Part shown: in pieces, positions 45,330 to 54,220 of the stretch
Layout: each line of letters opens with the position of its first letter
How positions within the stretch are numbered: the first letter of the stretch is position 1
Assembly: GCF_000369065.1 (NCBI RefSeq)
Contig: NZ_KB849801.1
Location: 116,637 to 180,636 of the forward strand
DNA length: 64,000 bases
Direction of reading: 5' to 3'
From: Acinetobacter haemolyticus CIP 64.3 = MTCC 9819
GTDB lineage: Bacteria; Pseudomonadota; Gammaproteobacteria; Pseudomonadales; Moraxellaceae
Made by a program: the position numbers and the translations under genes
Notes under the pieces: model-generated
Seen by the model: only the letters and a program-made list of their open reading frames with translations
Databases searched by the model: none
What the model was told of the DNA's origin: nothing

Positions 45330-45355
45330 GTTGCAAAGCTCTAATTTATTGCAAC
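45330..45355. promoter_or_regulatory. Inverted repeat GTTGCAA / TTGCAAC before pyrB
   Basis: GTTGCAA (45330-45336) and TTGCAAC (45349-45355) form a 7-bp inverted repeat with 12-nt spacing, 10 bp after the preceding stop and 85 bp before pyrB. It could be a weak terminator or an operator. Function is not shown. Confidence 0.35.
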
Positions 45356-45440
45356 ATATCGATGAAAAGTTGTGCTACTAAAATAAAAGAATTGGGCTAC
45401 ACTATGCAAGTTTTGGTGATTCGACCCATAGGAATCCATT

Positions 45441-46457
45441 ATGCATATTGCAGCCCTGCATCAACCGAGTCAGGTTCAATTGAATCAACAAGGAAATTTA
45501 AAACACTTTTTAACAATTGAGGGTCTTTCCAAGGAAAGCCTGACCAAAATTTTAGATACTGCGCAAAGCTTTTTAGATGAAAATAATAATTTGATTAACC
45601 GTCCCTTACTGGAGGGATTAACGGTAATGAATCTGTTTTTTGAAAACTCTACTCGTACTCGTACTACATTTGAAGCAGCAGCAAAACGTTTGTCTGCCAA
45701 TGTCTTGAATATCGATATTGCACGTTCCAGCACATCCAAAGGTGAAACCTTACGAGATACACTTTGGAACTTGGAAGCGATGGCTGCTGATATTTTTGTG
45801 GTACGCCACTCGTCATCTGGTGCAGCGCATTTTATTGCCAAAGATGTTTGTCCCAATGTTGCGATTATCAATGCTGGGGATGGTCGTCACGCACATCCAA
45901 CTCAAGCGATGTTGGATATGTTGACGATTCGTCGTGAAACTAAAAAACCTTTTGAAGCGTTATCGGTTGCCATTATTGGTGATATTAAACATTCACGTGT
46001 CGCACGCTCAAATGTTGCAGCACTACAAACTCTCGGCTGTAAGGATATTCGTGTGATTGCGCCGAATACATTATTGCCAGTGGGCTTTGATGAATACGGT
46101 GAACATGTTCGTTTGTTTAATAAAATGGATCAGGGCGTGAAAGACTGTGATGTGATTATCGCATTGCGTATTCAAAATGAACGCATTGACTCGCCAGCCT
46201 TATCATCACAAGCTGAATTTTATAAAATGTATGGCTTAAACAAAGAGCGTTTAGCATTGGCTAAACCTGATTGTATCGTGATGCATCCTGGCCCTATGAA
46301 TCGTGGTGTGGAGATAGATTCGAGTGTCGCTGATGGAGATCAATCGGTGATTTTAAAACAAGTGACCAATGGTATTGCAGTTCGAATGGCGGTACTTGCA
46401 CTTGCGATGCAAGGGCAGTTACAAGAACAAGGTTTAATTGAAGCGATTGCACTGTAA
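45441..46457 (+). CDS. pyrB: Aspartate carbamoyltransferase catalytic subunit
   Basis: Second step of pyrimidine synthesis, carbamoyl phosphate plus aspartate to carbamoyl aspartate. The 338-residue protein has the carbamoyl-phosphate loop [12 protein letters not shown], the [10 protein letters not shown] motif and the late [13 protein letters not shown]. It carries an N-terminal extension of about 15 residues relative to E. coli PyrB, as in Pseudomonas enzymes that bind a dihydroorotase-like partner. The pyrC' gene follows at 12 bp, and no pyrI regulatory-chain gene is nearby. Confidence 0.96.
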   Translation: MHIAALHQPSQVQLNQQGNLKHFLTIEGLSKESLTKILDTAQSFLDENNNLINRPLLEGLTVMNLFFENSTRTRTTFEAAAKRLSANVLNIDIARSSTSKGETLRDTLWNLEAMAADIFVVRHSSSGAAHFIAKDVCPNVAIINAGDGRHAHPTQAMLDMLTIRRETKKPFEALSVAIIGDIKHSRVARSNVAALQTLGCKDIRVIAPNTLLPVGFDEYGEHVRLFNKMDQGVKDCDVIIALRIQNERIDSPALSSQAEFYKMYGLNKERLALAKPDCIVMHPGPMNRGVEIDSSVADGDQSVILKQVTNGIAVRMAVLALAMQGQLQEQGLIEAIAL

Positions 46458-46469
46458 AGGATAGATCAC

Positions 46470-47702
46470 ATGAGTATTGTAAAAATTGAAAATGTCCGTG
46501 TGCTCGATCCAATTCAAAAAACTGATCAAGTCAAAACGGTTTATATCGAAAACGGCAAATTAATCGATGCTGTCGAGCATGTTGATGAAGTTATCAATGG
46601 TCAGGGTAAATGGTTAATGCCGACCATGGTTGATCTTTGTGCACGTCTACGTGAACCAGGACAACAACAACACGGTACCTTAAAATCTGAAGGTAAAGCA
46701 GCTCGTGCCAATGGTATTCTTCACGTTATTACTCCACCAGATTCTAAGCCAATTGTTCAAGACAATGGCGCCTTGATTCATGGTTTAATCGAAAAAGCAT
46801 GGTTGGATGGCGGCATTTATATGCAAATCATCGGTGCGCAAACCCAAGCCTTGAATGGCAAACAACCTGCAAATATGGCTGGTCTAAAAAAAGGTGGTTG
46901 TACCGCAGTTTCCAATGCCAATGCCGCTTTTGAAAATGATGATGTCGTGATCCGTACACTCGAATATGCTGCTGGTTTGGGTCTGACAGTTGTGTTTTAT
47001 GCGGAAGAGGCTCAAATTGCGAAAGATGGCTGTGTACATGAAGGCTTTATTGCATCACGCCAAGGCTTACCAATGATTCCTGCAATTGCAGAAACAGTTG
47101 CGATTGCTAAATATCTTTTGATGATTGAAGCCACTGGGGTGAAAGCTCATTTTGGTCTATTGTCATGTGGCGCGTCAGTTGAGTTGATTCGTATGGCAAA
47201 AGCCAAAGGTTTGCCTGTTACAGCGGATGTTGCTATGCATCAATTACATTTAACAGAACATTTAATTGATGGCTTTAATTCATTAGCGCATGTACGTCCA
47301 CCTTTGCGTTCAGAACAGGATAAAGCATTACTGCGCCAAGGTTTAAAAGAAGGCGTAATTGATGCGATTTGTACCCATCATGAACCATTAAGCAGCTCTG
47401 CTAAAATCGCCCCATTTGAAGAAACGCAACCAGGAATTACAGCATTTGATACCTATGTTGCTCTGGGTGTTCAACTGATTCAAGAAGGTGTATTTGAGCC
47501 TTTGGAATGGGTTGAAAAAGTGACCATCATTCCTGCTGAGGTTGCTAATATGCGTGAGCGTTGGTTGCAAGAGGCGGGATGGGTGTTGCTTGATCCAGAA
47601 CAACAATGGACGGTATCGAAAGAGAGCATCCTTTCTCAAGGCAAAAATACGCCATTATTGGGACAACAGCTTACCGGTAAGGTTGTTCATACATTTGCCT
47701 AA
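46470..47702 (+). CDS. pyrC': Inactive dihydroorotase-like protein PyrC' (PyrX)
   Basis: A 410-residue amidohydrolase-fold protein that in Pseudomonas-type aspartate transcarbamoylases is structural and not catalytic. The zinc motif of true dihydroorotases near the N-terminus (DxHxHLREPG) reads MVDLCARLREPG here, so the metal-binding His residues are lost, while LREPG is kept. Later ICTHHEP and IDAIC resemble the family. A separate active PyrC must exist elsewhere. It follows pyrB at 12 bp, supporting a complex of the two products. Confidence 0.9.
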   Translation: MSIVKIENVRVLDPIQKTDQVKTVYIENGKLIDAVEHVDEVINGQGKWLMPTMVDLCARLREPGQQQHGTLKSEGKAARANGILHVITPPDSKPIVQDNGALIHGLIEKAWLDGGIYMQIIGAQTQALNGKQPANMAGLKKGGCTAVSNANAAFENDDVVIRTLEYAAGLGLTVVFYAEEAQIAKDGCVHEGFIASRQGLPMIPAIAETVAIAKYLLMIEATGVKAHFGLLSCGASVELIRMAKAKGLPVTADVAMHQLHLTEHLIDGFNSLAHVRPPLRSEQDKALLRQGLKEGVIDAICTHHEPLSSSAKIAPFEETQPGITAFDTYVALGVQLIQEGVFEPLEWVEKVTIIPAEVANMRERWLQEAGWVLLDPEQQWTVSKESILSQGKNTPLLGQQLTGKVVHTFA

Positions 47703-47721
47703 GATTTAGCCAAGTTGTTGA

Positions 47722-47756
47722 GTGGAATAGAGTTTTGGTTTAAAGCTCTATTCCAC
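47722..47756 (+). terminator. Hairpin after pyrB-pyrC'
   Basis: GTGGAATAGAG (47722-47732) and CTCTATTCCAC (47746-47756) form a perfect 11-bp stem with a 13-nt loop, 20 bp after the pyrC' stop. There is no U-tract, so it may end transcription weakly or protect the 3' end. Confidence 0.55.
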
Positions 47757-47908
47757 AGTCTGTAGCTGATATGTTTATATTGTATTGAATTTTTTAAAAA
47801 CCCATGAAAACGATAAAAAATAGATTAAAGTATCAATGAAATGAGATTTACTTTGCATAAAATTATAAAAAAGAGATATAAGTCATTTGAGTTGTTGGAG
47901 TTAATACA

Positions 47909-48475
47909 ATGTCTACAAATCCAATGGAGTTACTTAAACAAAAAGTATCAGCGGTGATCGTCAATGATCAAACCAGCTTGGTAAATGAAAAAAATGATAT
48001 CTTGTCTAGATTTTACCCAATTCTTTTGTCTCAATTTTTAGTTAAACCTGATCTTGTTGATCAATTAAAGGAAAAATTAACGCCTTCGGTTTATGATTTG
48101 TTTGAAAAAAATAATCAGGTAAAAAATGCATTATTGTTACGTTTGGCTGCAGGGCGAGTTTCGGTTGCTGAAGTGGAAAAAACTTTAAATCGAGCCATTC
48201 CAAAGAGTTTAGCGGTCCTTTCAAATGAGATCGGCAATGATACCATCAGTATTATTTATTATCTTCGTGATCATAAAGAATCTATACATGCATTGCTACC
48301 AAATTGGACTCCTGAGGTTTTGAGCTTGGGGCAAACGACAGAAAAAACCTTGATGCCACCTATTTTGACCATACCAGTTACACCACAAGACTCAAAGCAA
48401 CCCAAAGCTTTTCCTTTCTTTGCTTTGGTTTTTGCTAGTTTCTCACTACTTTGGTTATATCAGATAAGTAAATAA
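47909..48475 (+). CDS. Hypothetical protein with a C-terminal membrane anchor (188 aa)
   Basis: Soluble helical part of about 160 residues followed by a Pro-rich linker (LTIPVTPQDSKQPK) and one hydrophobic helix at the extreme C-terminus (FPFFALVFASFSLLWLYQISK). This is a tail-anchored layout. There is no signal peptide. The N-terminal half faintly recalls DUF937-type proteins, but I do not claim it. ATG 47909 has a ttggagtt binding site. It lies between pyrC' and the DUF2520 gene on the same strand. Confidence 0.72.
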   Translation: MSTNPMELLKQKVSAVIVNDQTSLVNEKNDILSRFYPILLSQFLVKPDLVDQLKEKLTPSVYDLFEKNNQVKNALLLRLAAGRVSVAEVEKTLNRAIPKSLAVLSNEIGNDTISIIYYLRDHKESIHALLPNWTPEVLSLGQTTEKTLMPPILTIPVTPQDSKQPKAFPFFALVFASFSLLWLYQISK

Positions 48476-48533
48476 TTGATTTAGATCGCGGTTCTTGGCA
48501 TGCTGCCAATTAAACAACATTTAGATTGAGTTT

Positions 48534-49307
48534 ATGCGTATTACATTTATTGGTGCTGGTCGGGTTGCTACTCATTTAGCCAAAGTTTTACATCAGCAGC
48601 ATCATATTGTTCAGGTTTTTAGTCGTGATTTAGCAAATGCGGAAAATCTAGCCTCTCAAGTAAATGCTCAAGCAATTGATCAATTCGCGCAATTAGATTC
48701 ACGAACCGATTTAGTGGTGATTGCTGTCAGTGATCAAGTGATTGCTGAAATTATGAATTCAATTACATCACTCGTACCTCAGAGTTTAATTGTACATACT
48801 TCGGGCAGTACGAGCTTAATCACGATAGAGCAAGCATCACAGCGAACAGGGGTGTTTTATCCACTACAAACTTTTAGTTTGGATCGCGATATCGATTGGA
48901 TTGAAACACCAATTTTTGTAGAAGCATCAACACAAGCCGATTTAGAAATACTGACAGGGCTTGCTAATAGCCTAAGTAATAGAGTCTATCAATATAGTTC
49001 TAAACAACGTCAAACACTGCATTTAGCGGCAGTATTTGCATGCAATTTTAGTAATTATTGCTATGACATGGCGCAGCAAATCGTTGCTGCTGAACAGGTC
49101 GATTTTAGCTTGTTATATCCTTTGATAACTGAAACGGCCAGTAAAGCTGTTGTTAATCAACCCAAGCTTATGCAAACAGGTCCAGCAATGCGCGGTGATC
49201 AAAATATTTTAAAAATGCATCAACAATTGCTTGCGCAATCTGAGAGGACTGATTTAGAAAGAATTTATACATTAATGAGTGATGGGATTTTCAAGCGCCA
49301 TCATTAG
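48534..49307 (+). CDS. Rossmann-fold DUF2520 oxidoreductase-like protein
   Basis: A 257-residue protein with an N-terminal NAD(P)-binding Rossmann motif, ITFIGAGRVATHLAKVL, of the F420-dependent NADP oxidoreductase type, then a helical DUF2520 C-terminal domain (LHLAAVFACNFSNYCYDMA). The layout resembles ProC or ketopantoate reductase relatives, but the substrate is unknown. It follows the tail-anchored protein at 58 bp and is convergent with the AAA ATPase gene. Confidence 0.87.
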   Translation: MRITFIGAGRVATHLAKVLHQQHHIVQVFSRDLANAENLASQVNAQAIDQFAQLDSRTDLVVIAVSDQVIAEIMNSITSLVPQSLIVHTSGSTSLITIEQASQRTGVFYPLQTFSLDRDIDWIETPIFVEASTQADLEILTGLANSLSNRVYQYSSKQRQTLHLAAVFACNFSNYCYDMAQQIVAAEQVDFSLLYPLITETASKAVVNQPKLMQTGPAMRGDQNILKMHQQLLAQSERTDLERIYTLMSDGIFKRHH

Positions 49308-49323
49308 TGAATTGGTAATAACT

Positions 49324-50046
49324 CTATTCAATATCAATGATTTGATTTAGAAAATCACCATTTGAGTTGATAATTTCCTTATACATATAATAGATATGTG
49401 TGTCTGTAAAATTCACTTCGCGCAGGCTATTTTCATTTAATTGAAGCAATTGGATATCTGGCATCAGCATTAAAATAGGTGAGTGTGTTGCAATGATAAA
49501 TTGTGCACCTTGCTTACTCAGTTGAATTACTTTTTCCACAAAGTTAATTTGATTATTGACTGAAAGTGCGGATTCTGGCTCATCAAGAATATATAGACCT
49601 TCGGCGCGAAAACGGTGATCAATAAGTGCTTTCATTGCTTCACCATGTGATAGCGTATGTAAATCTTTCCCGCCGTAGAAATTTCGAATGGGTGGTCCGA
49701 AACTTGGTGCATTATCGAGTTGACGCATTTCGGTTAGAAAGTTGTAGTAAGTTTCAGAGCGATAAAAAAAGATATCTCTTATTCGACGTGGAGATTTTTG
49801 GATACGCAAATGTGAGCTATAGTCTAAATGGGTATCTTCAGTCTTATAATTAAAATTGACCGTTCCTCCTTCAGCCGAGCAGCCGAATTTTAAAGCTAAA
49901 GCTTCTAAAATCGTTGATTTTCCACTGCCGTTCTCACCAGTAATTACAGTGATATTTTTTCTAAACTCAAGTGGATAGAGATGAAGAAATGGAAAATCAT
50001 CTGGGATGGTATTTAGTAATTCAACTTTAGTAAGTAAAGGTTTCAT
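49324..50046 (-). CDS. Stand-alone AAA/ABC-type ATPase (AAA_21-like)
   Basis: A 240-residue SMC/ABC-like ATPase without membrane partner. Walker A is GENGSGKST, the signature region LSHGEA, Walker B with following Glu is LYILDEPESALS, and the switch His is in IIATHSPIL. No insertion for a coiled coil or a nuclease domain is visible. Similar single-gene ATPases occur in many bacteria with unassigned roles, some as parts of defence systems; no partner gene is adjacent here, as its neighbours are DUF2520 and thiM. Confidence 0.88.
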   Translation of the reverse strand: MKPLLTKVELLNTIPDDFPFLHLYPLEFRKNITVITGENGSGKSTILEALALKFGCSAEGGTVNFNYKTEDTHLDYSSHLRIQKSPRRIRDIFFYRSETYYNFLTEMRQLDNAPSFGPPIRNFYGGKDLHTLSHGEAMKALIDHRFRAEGLYILDEPESALSVNNQINFVEKVIQLSKQGAQFIIATHSPILMLMPDIQLLQLNENSLREVNFTDTHIYYMYKEIINSNGDFLNQIIDIE

Positions 50047-50095
50047 TAATCAATCATTTAAGTCAAAGCAGCATTGATTGTTTATGTATAAAGAA

Positions 50096-50911
50096 TCATA
50101 AACAATCAATGCTGTAATATTGATGAATTAAATTATCATCTAACATATGTAGATAGTCTAAAAACATAATATTAAAACTACCGACTGTTTGTGCTTGGTC
50201 ATAAGCAAGTTTACCAGCAATTGCAAAGTGTAAGTGCGAAGCAAGTGCGGCAATTGCGGGCGAAGCAACCGCACTATAAGCTGCTGTTAAGGCACCTAGC
50301 GCGCATCCTGTAGCAGTGATTTTCGGTTGTAGATGACAGCCACCATTGACTTGAATCACCATATCAAATTGCTTTGAAATAATATAATCAGAAACACCAG
50401 AAATGGCGACACAATCTGTATGCTGCAATAAACGCCGAGCTTGCTCATAAACATCTTGGCTATTGAGTGTACTGTCTACGCCTTTAGATTGAACATGATT
50501 ACCTGCTAATGCACTAATTTCTGAGGCATTTCCACGAATGATCGTTGGATGGTATTGCAATAATTGATCTACGGTTTCACTGCGCCATTTTAAGATTGGA
50601 CCGTAGCCGACTGGATCGAGAACCCATGGTATTTGATGCTGTTGCGCCGTTTGAGCAGAAATCAACATCGCTTGGGTTTGTTCTGTGGTCGGTGTGCCAA
50701 CATTAATACTTAAAGCAGCACTAATTTTGGTAAACTCTTCGGCTTCATATGGATTATCAATCATCGCAGGAGATGCGCCAGCTGCCAGCAGTATATTGGC
50801 GACATAGTTGTTGGCAACACTGTTGGTCATACACTGAATCAATGGTGTTTTTTGTTGCAACGCATGCCAAGCTTGAATGACTTGATCAATCAATTGTTGT
50901 TTTGATGACAT
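50096..50911 (-). CDS. thiM: Hydroxyethylthiazole kinase
   Basis: Thiamine salvage enzyme that phosphorylates 4-methyl-5-(2-hydroxyethyl)thiazole. The 271-residue ribokinase-fold protein has CMTNSVANNYVANILLAAGASPAM, WVLDPVGYG, IRGNASEI and the catalytic ATGCALGALTAAY. Length is normal. ATG 50911 has cagga upstream. The zinc-ribbon protein gene ends only 18 bp before its start, so the two are probably co-transcribed. I see no TPP riboswitch in this short gap. Confidence 0.94.
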   Translation of the reverse strand: MSSKQQLIDQVIQAWHALQQKTPLIQCMTNSVANNYVANILLAAGASPAMIDNPYEAEEFTKISAALSINVGTPTTEQTQAMLISAQTAQQHQIPWVLDPVGYGPILKWRSETVDQLLQYHPTIIRGNASEISALAGNHVQSKGVDSTLNSQDVYEQARRLLQHTDCVAISGVSDYIISKQFDMVIQVNGGCHLQPKITATGCALGALTAAYSAVASPAIAALASHLHFAIAGKLAYDQAQTVGSFNIMFLDYLHMLDDNLIHQYYSIDCL

Positions 50912-50929
50912 GATAAGAATCCTGAAGCT

Positions 50930-52090
50930 TTAACGGGTGAAGTAGTGGTCTTGATGTTTGCACTGACGACAAATGAGGGAAACATAATCTGTAGCATCGT
51001 ACTCAACCACGAGGTCATTAGAACCACAATACATGCAGCGTTTTACCGAATAAAAATTTAAGCGAGGCTCTATTTTTCGCCATGATTTCCAAATTGGTTG
51101 TATAAAGATCTTTTCATCGTAGCCAAGAAATTTAAACAGTAAAATTTCACTCATTTTACTTAAAGGAATATTATGTGGTCTGGGTAATGTTGATGTTTCC
51201 CATCGTTCAGTCACTGAACGTTCGCGGTATTGTTCCAATGTTTTCTTTAATAAATTTGTGTTAATAAATTTATCATTTCTTGGTTGTAGAGCTTTTTGTT
51301 TGTACAAATATTCGAGTGCTGTTTGAATTAGATAATAGATCTGACCGATGGCTAAACTATCCATAAGTCGAAAGCAAAAACTTTGAAAAGGGCGACTACC
51401 TGCAATTTGAATCCCCCATGTTCGGCAATAAAATTGCATAAACTGAACAATCTCTTGGTACAAAACCAAATACATTGCATCTTTTACTTCGTCAGTTGTT
51501 TTAAAGGGAATGCCTAAACTAAGATTTTCATAAAACCAGTTACGTAGTTGTTGAGCAACACTATATAAACTAGGATCTGAATAACCATCCAAACGAATAT
51601 TTAAATAGTAATGTCCTGTTTCAATACCTGAATCTTGTGGTTTTAAAACACCGAGTTTGAGCAAGCTTTGAAGTAAATGGTTTTGGAATAAATAGTTGGG
51701 CGTAAAATGATGGAATTTAATATTTTCCCAATGAATGATTTCATCATGTTGTACATCTTCACGCGCATAATGGTCGAGTAAACTCAGTAAAAATAATTTA
51801 TGTAAAAAACTGAGCTGATTAAGGCTATAAATGACTTCATCTTTGGTACTGTATTTACGTTGTTCTTGTAGGCGAGTTTGTTGTGTTTGTTTCTTTCTTG
51901 CAGCAGTACATTGAGCACAATGGCAATTCAGTTTACTTTCTTGCTGAAAAACGCGGTGTTGGCAGTGACTGCATTCGTGAAATTGTAGCTCTTGAGTATA
52001 TTGTTCAGCTTCAACCCAATACATTGATGCTTGACACAATGGGCAATGGCTACTTTCATCTAACTGTTTTTGTAGAATCTGTAAATCCAT
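50930..52090 (-). CDS. Hypothetical protein with N- and C-terminal zinc ribbons (386 aa)
   Basis: The N-terminus has two CxxC pairs (CPLC at about 17-20 and CSHC at about 39-42), followed by CHCAQC near residues 56-61. The C-terminus has another ribbon (CMYCGSND...CRQC). Between them lie about 270 helical residues without a motif I know. Zinc ribbons at both ends suggest a nucleic-acid or protein-binding role. The gene is first in a pair with thiM. It is not a recognised thiamine protein, and the link may be only transcriptional. Confidence 0.7.
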   Translation of the reverse strand: MDLQILQKQLDESSHCPLCQASMYWVEAEQYTQELQFHECSHCQHRVFQQESKLNCHCAQCTAARKKQTQQTRLQEQRKYSTKDEVIYSLNQLSFLHKLFLLSLLDHYAREDVQHDEIIHWENIKFHHFTPNYLFQNHLLQSLLKLGVLKPQDSGIETGHYYLNIRLDGYSDPSLYSVAQQLRNWFYENLSLGIPFKTTDEVKDAMYLVLYQEIVQFMQFYCRTWGIQIAGSRPFQSFCFRLMDSLAIGQIYYLIQTALEYLYKQKALQPRNDKFINTNLLKKTLEQYRERSVTERWETSTLPRPHNIPLSKMSEILLFKFLGYDEKIFIQPIWKSWRKIEPRLNFYSVKRCMYCGSNDLVVEYDATDYVSLICRQCKHQDHYFTR

Positions 52091-52355
52091 TGATTAAGTC
52101 GTCTTAGAAAAAATATATTATACATTGCTGGCACATGAAGTGGTGCAAAGAATCGTTGAGAATGAGTCTAGATGTTTAAATTTTAAGGTGGCTGATTGTG
52201 AATGTAAACCTTGTTTTGGTAATGTTTAAATATGTGATTTAATTCAAATTTATAAAGAATAAAACTGTGAAATATACATGTTTTTTTATTGACCATATTG
52301 ATGCATTGTAATAAAAATGTAGGCCCAAAGGATTGCTAGGGATAAAGGAGCCAAT

Positions 52356-52832
52356 ATGCAAAAAAAAATCCTCATGAATGGAGTCGTGGGAATCTCTCTA
52401 GGTTTATTAACTACACTTACGATTGCGTCAACACCAGAAGGCTATTGGAAGAGTATTGATGACCGTACAGGTGAACAGCTTTCAATTGTTGAAGTGAAAA
52501 AAAAGACTGACGGAACTTATACAGGTACGATTGTTTATCGATATCCTGTGCCTGGTGGTGGTACGTTGTTGACCAATTGTGTTAAATGTCCTGAACCATT
52601 TAAGAATAAACCAATTTTAGGTCTGCAAATCGCGTGGGGTTTGAAACAAGATCTTCAAAATCCAAATCAGTATATTGATGGTCGTGTTCTTGAACCAAAA
52701 ACAGGAAATATTTACAAAGGTAAAGCACAACTCAGTGCAGATGGTAAACGTATGCGGATGCGCGGTTATATGGGAATTTCTGCCTTAGGACGTACGCAAG
52801 TCTGGATTCGTACTGATAGTCCAAATCCTTAA
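52356..52832 (+). CDS. DUF2147 secreted protein (first copy)
   Basis: A 158-residue exported protein with a signal peptide of about 26 residues, then a DUF2147 beta-barrel domain: EGYWKSIDDRTGEQLSIVEV, LTNCVKCPEPFKNKPILGL and RMRMRGYMGISALGRTQVWIR. The two Cys residues in NCVKC may bond. Family function is not known. ATG 52356 has aaaggag 6-12 bp upstream. A paralogue follows 160 bp later. Confidence 0.9.
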   Translation: MQKKILMNGVVGISLGLLTTLTIASTPEGYWKSIDDRTGEQLSIVEVKKKTDGTYTGTIVYRYPVPGGGTLLTNCVKCPEPFKNKPILGLQIAWGLKQDLQNPNQYIDGRVLEPKTGNIYKGKAQLSADGKRMRMRGYMGISALGRTQVWIRTDSPNP

Positions 52833-52847
52833 ATTAAAATTTATGAA

Positions 52848-52911
52848 TTACACTGTACGTATTTGATTGTTAAAAATTTTATAGAGTCAAGTACTGGGGC
52901 GTACAGTGTAA
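52848..52911. repeat. 64-bp element with 12-bp terminal inverted repeats
   Basis: TTACACTGTACG (52848-52859) is repeated in reverse complement as CGTACAGTGTAA (52900-52911). The 40 bp between them are AT-rich except for GTACTGGGG. It lies between the two DUF2147 genes. It can form a long stem-loop or be a small repeat element; no U-tract follows. Confidence 0.6.
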
Positions 52912-52992
52912 CTGCGCTATAAATATGCTATTTTTTTAATATTAAATCTATAAAACATGACTAAGTAATTTTTTAACGGGGAAAATATAAAG

Positions 52993-53466
52993 ATGTCGAA
53001 TCATGTATTCATGAAAGGAATCATGGGGCTTTCTATTGCATTTTTAACGGCGACAGCTTCTGCTGCATCGATCGAAGGATACTGGAAAAGTATTGAAGAG
53101 CGCACAGGTGAACAACTCTCCATTGTCGAAATTCGAAAAGGTGATGATGGGCGGTTTAATGGGAAAATTGTTTATCGCTATCCAAATGCACATGGTATCG
53201 CTTTGACCAACTGTACCAAATGCCCAGCACCGCATACCAATAAACCTTTACTTGGATTGGAAATATTGTCTGGATTTAGACAAGATCCGAATAATTCTAA
53301 TGCCTATATTGACGGTACAGTTTTAGAGGCGACCAGTGGTCGAATTTATAAAGGTAAAGGTGTCGTATCGGGCGAAGGTAAACGTTTACGAATGCGTGGG
53401 TATATGGGGGTATCTGCGCTTGGGCGTACGGTTGTTTGGATTCGCACCAATAGCGGAAATCCGTAA
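52993..53466 (+). CDS. DUF2147 secreted protein (second copy)
   Basis: Paralogue of the preceding gene, 157 residues, with a signal peptide ending near ASAAS and the same domain motifs: EGYWKSIEERTGEQLSIVEI, LTNCTKCPAPHTNKPLLGL and RLRMRGYMGVSALGRTVVWIR. The match runs along the whole mature protein, so a tandem duplication is likely. A strong bidirectional terminator follows. Confidence 0.9.
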   Translation: MSNHVFMKGIMGLSIAFLTATASAASIEGYWKSIEERTGEQLSIVEIRKGDDGRFNGKIVYRYPNAHGIALTNCTKCPAPHTNKPLLGLEILSGFRQDPNNSNAYIDGTVLEATSGRIYKGKGVVSGEGKRLRMRGYMGVSALGRTVVWIRTNSGNP

Positions 53467-53494
53467 ATTGCCAAATACTTTGAAATTCTAGTTT

Positions 53495-53533
53495 AAAAAA
53501 ACCTCAAATCAGAGGCTGATTTGAGGTTTTTTT
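53495..53533. terminator. Bidirectional intrinsic terminator
   Basis: AAAAAAACCTCAAATCA (53495-53511) pairs perfectly with TGATTTGAGGTTTTTTT (53517-53533) around GAGGC. It has U-tracts on both strands and lies between convergent genes. Confidence 0.95.
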
Positions 53534-53546
53534 ATTGAGTTAAATG

Positions 53547-53804
53547 TTAAACAGGGCATGGTAAGTTTTCGTCCTCCTGTCCGATTTTTTTTGCGGCAAT
53601 AAGTGCTTGTACTTTTTTACTCGGTACTTTCTCTTTTCCTAGGGCATCGTAAGTATTCACGATATTGGTTACTTCTAATGTCGTCAGTTCAATTCCCTCT
53701 GCTGTTAGAAAAACGGAAATCACATGATGGTCAATACCAGCTTTCGCAAGATCATGGATTGCTTTAATGTTTTCGAGACGATAAAGGTGTGCTTTCAATT
53801 CCAT
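53547..53804 (-). CDS. Small conserved-looking hypothetical protein (85 aa)
   Basis: An 85-residue soluble helical protein starting MELKAHLYRLENIKAIHDL, with gaggg 9 bp before ATG 53804. The middle (VFLTAEGIELTTLEVTNIVNTY) looks like a helix-turn-helix and may bind DNA, but I do not recognise a family. The C-terminus ends in DENLPCPV. It is monocistronic, convergent with the DUF2147 gene. Confidence 0.65.
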   Translation of the reverse strand: MELKAHLYRLENIKAIHDLAKAGIDHHVISVFLTAEGIELTTLEVTNIVNTYDALGKEKVPSKKVQALIAAKKIGQEDENLPCPV

Positions 53805-54220
53805 AGTCGTAGCCCTCGCTTGTTATTTTATTTACCTACATTGGCATAATTGATTAAGCAATAACCGTGCACAAAATGTAAAACAAATAAAAAAAATGTA
53901 AATTAAGCGATGAAAAGCAGTTCGGTCTGTCACTTTTATTTAAGAATAGAAAACTATGTTGTAATTTTGTCTAAATGATCGGCTAATTGAAGCGAATATA
54001 TTTGAAATTGAATTATTTCAACCCAATAAAATTCTTAAACTCGTGTCTGGCATTAAAGACAGGCTCTGATAGTTGGCGTATGATCGGTTGAGATGTACTA
54101 AATAATTTTCTAATACGAAATATTTAGACCAAACGGCATAATTTGTGCAAATTGATGACGCAACCAGAAGTCTTACCAACAAGACCGTTGACATGAAATT
54201 ATGAAAGATAAGGAATACTG
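53805..54220. other. 416-bp gene-free gap before pepN
   Basis: AT-rich and without a supported gene. The only structure I note is the dyad TTGAAAT-N6-ATTTCAA at 54002-54021. It must hold the promoters of the 85-aa gene (minus) and pepN (plus). A minus-strand open frame reaching into pepN is a shadow. Confidence 0.5.

Noticed and set aside
46470..47702. Active dihydroorotase
   Set aside because: The N-terminal metal-binding His residues are replaced, so catalysis is unlikely.
49324..50046. Part of a defence island
   Set aside because: Neighbours are housekeeping genes and no nuclease, toxin or second defence gene is adjacent.
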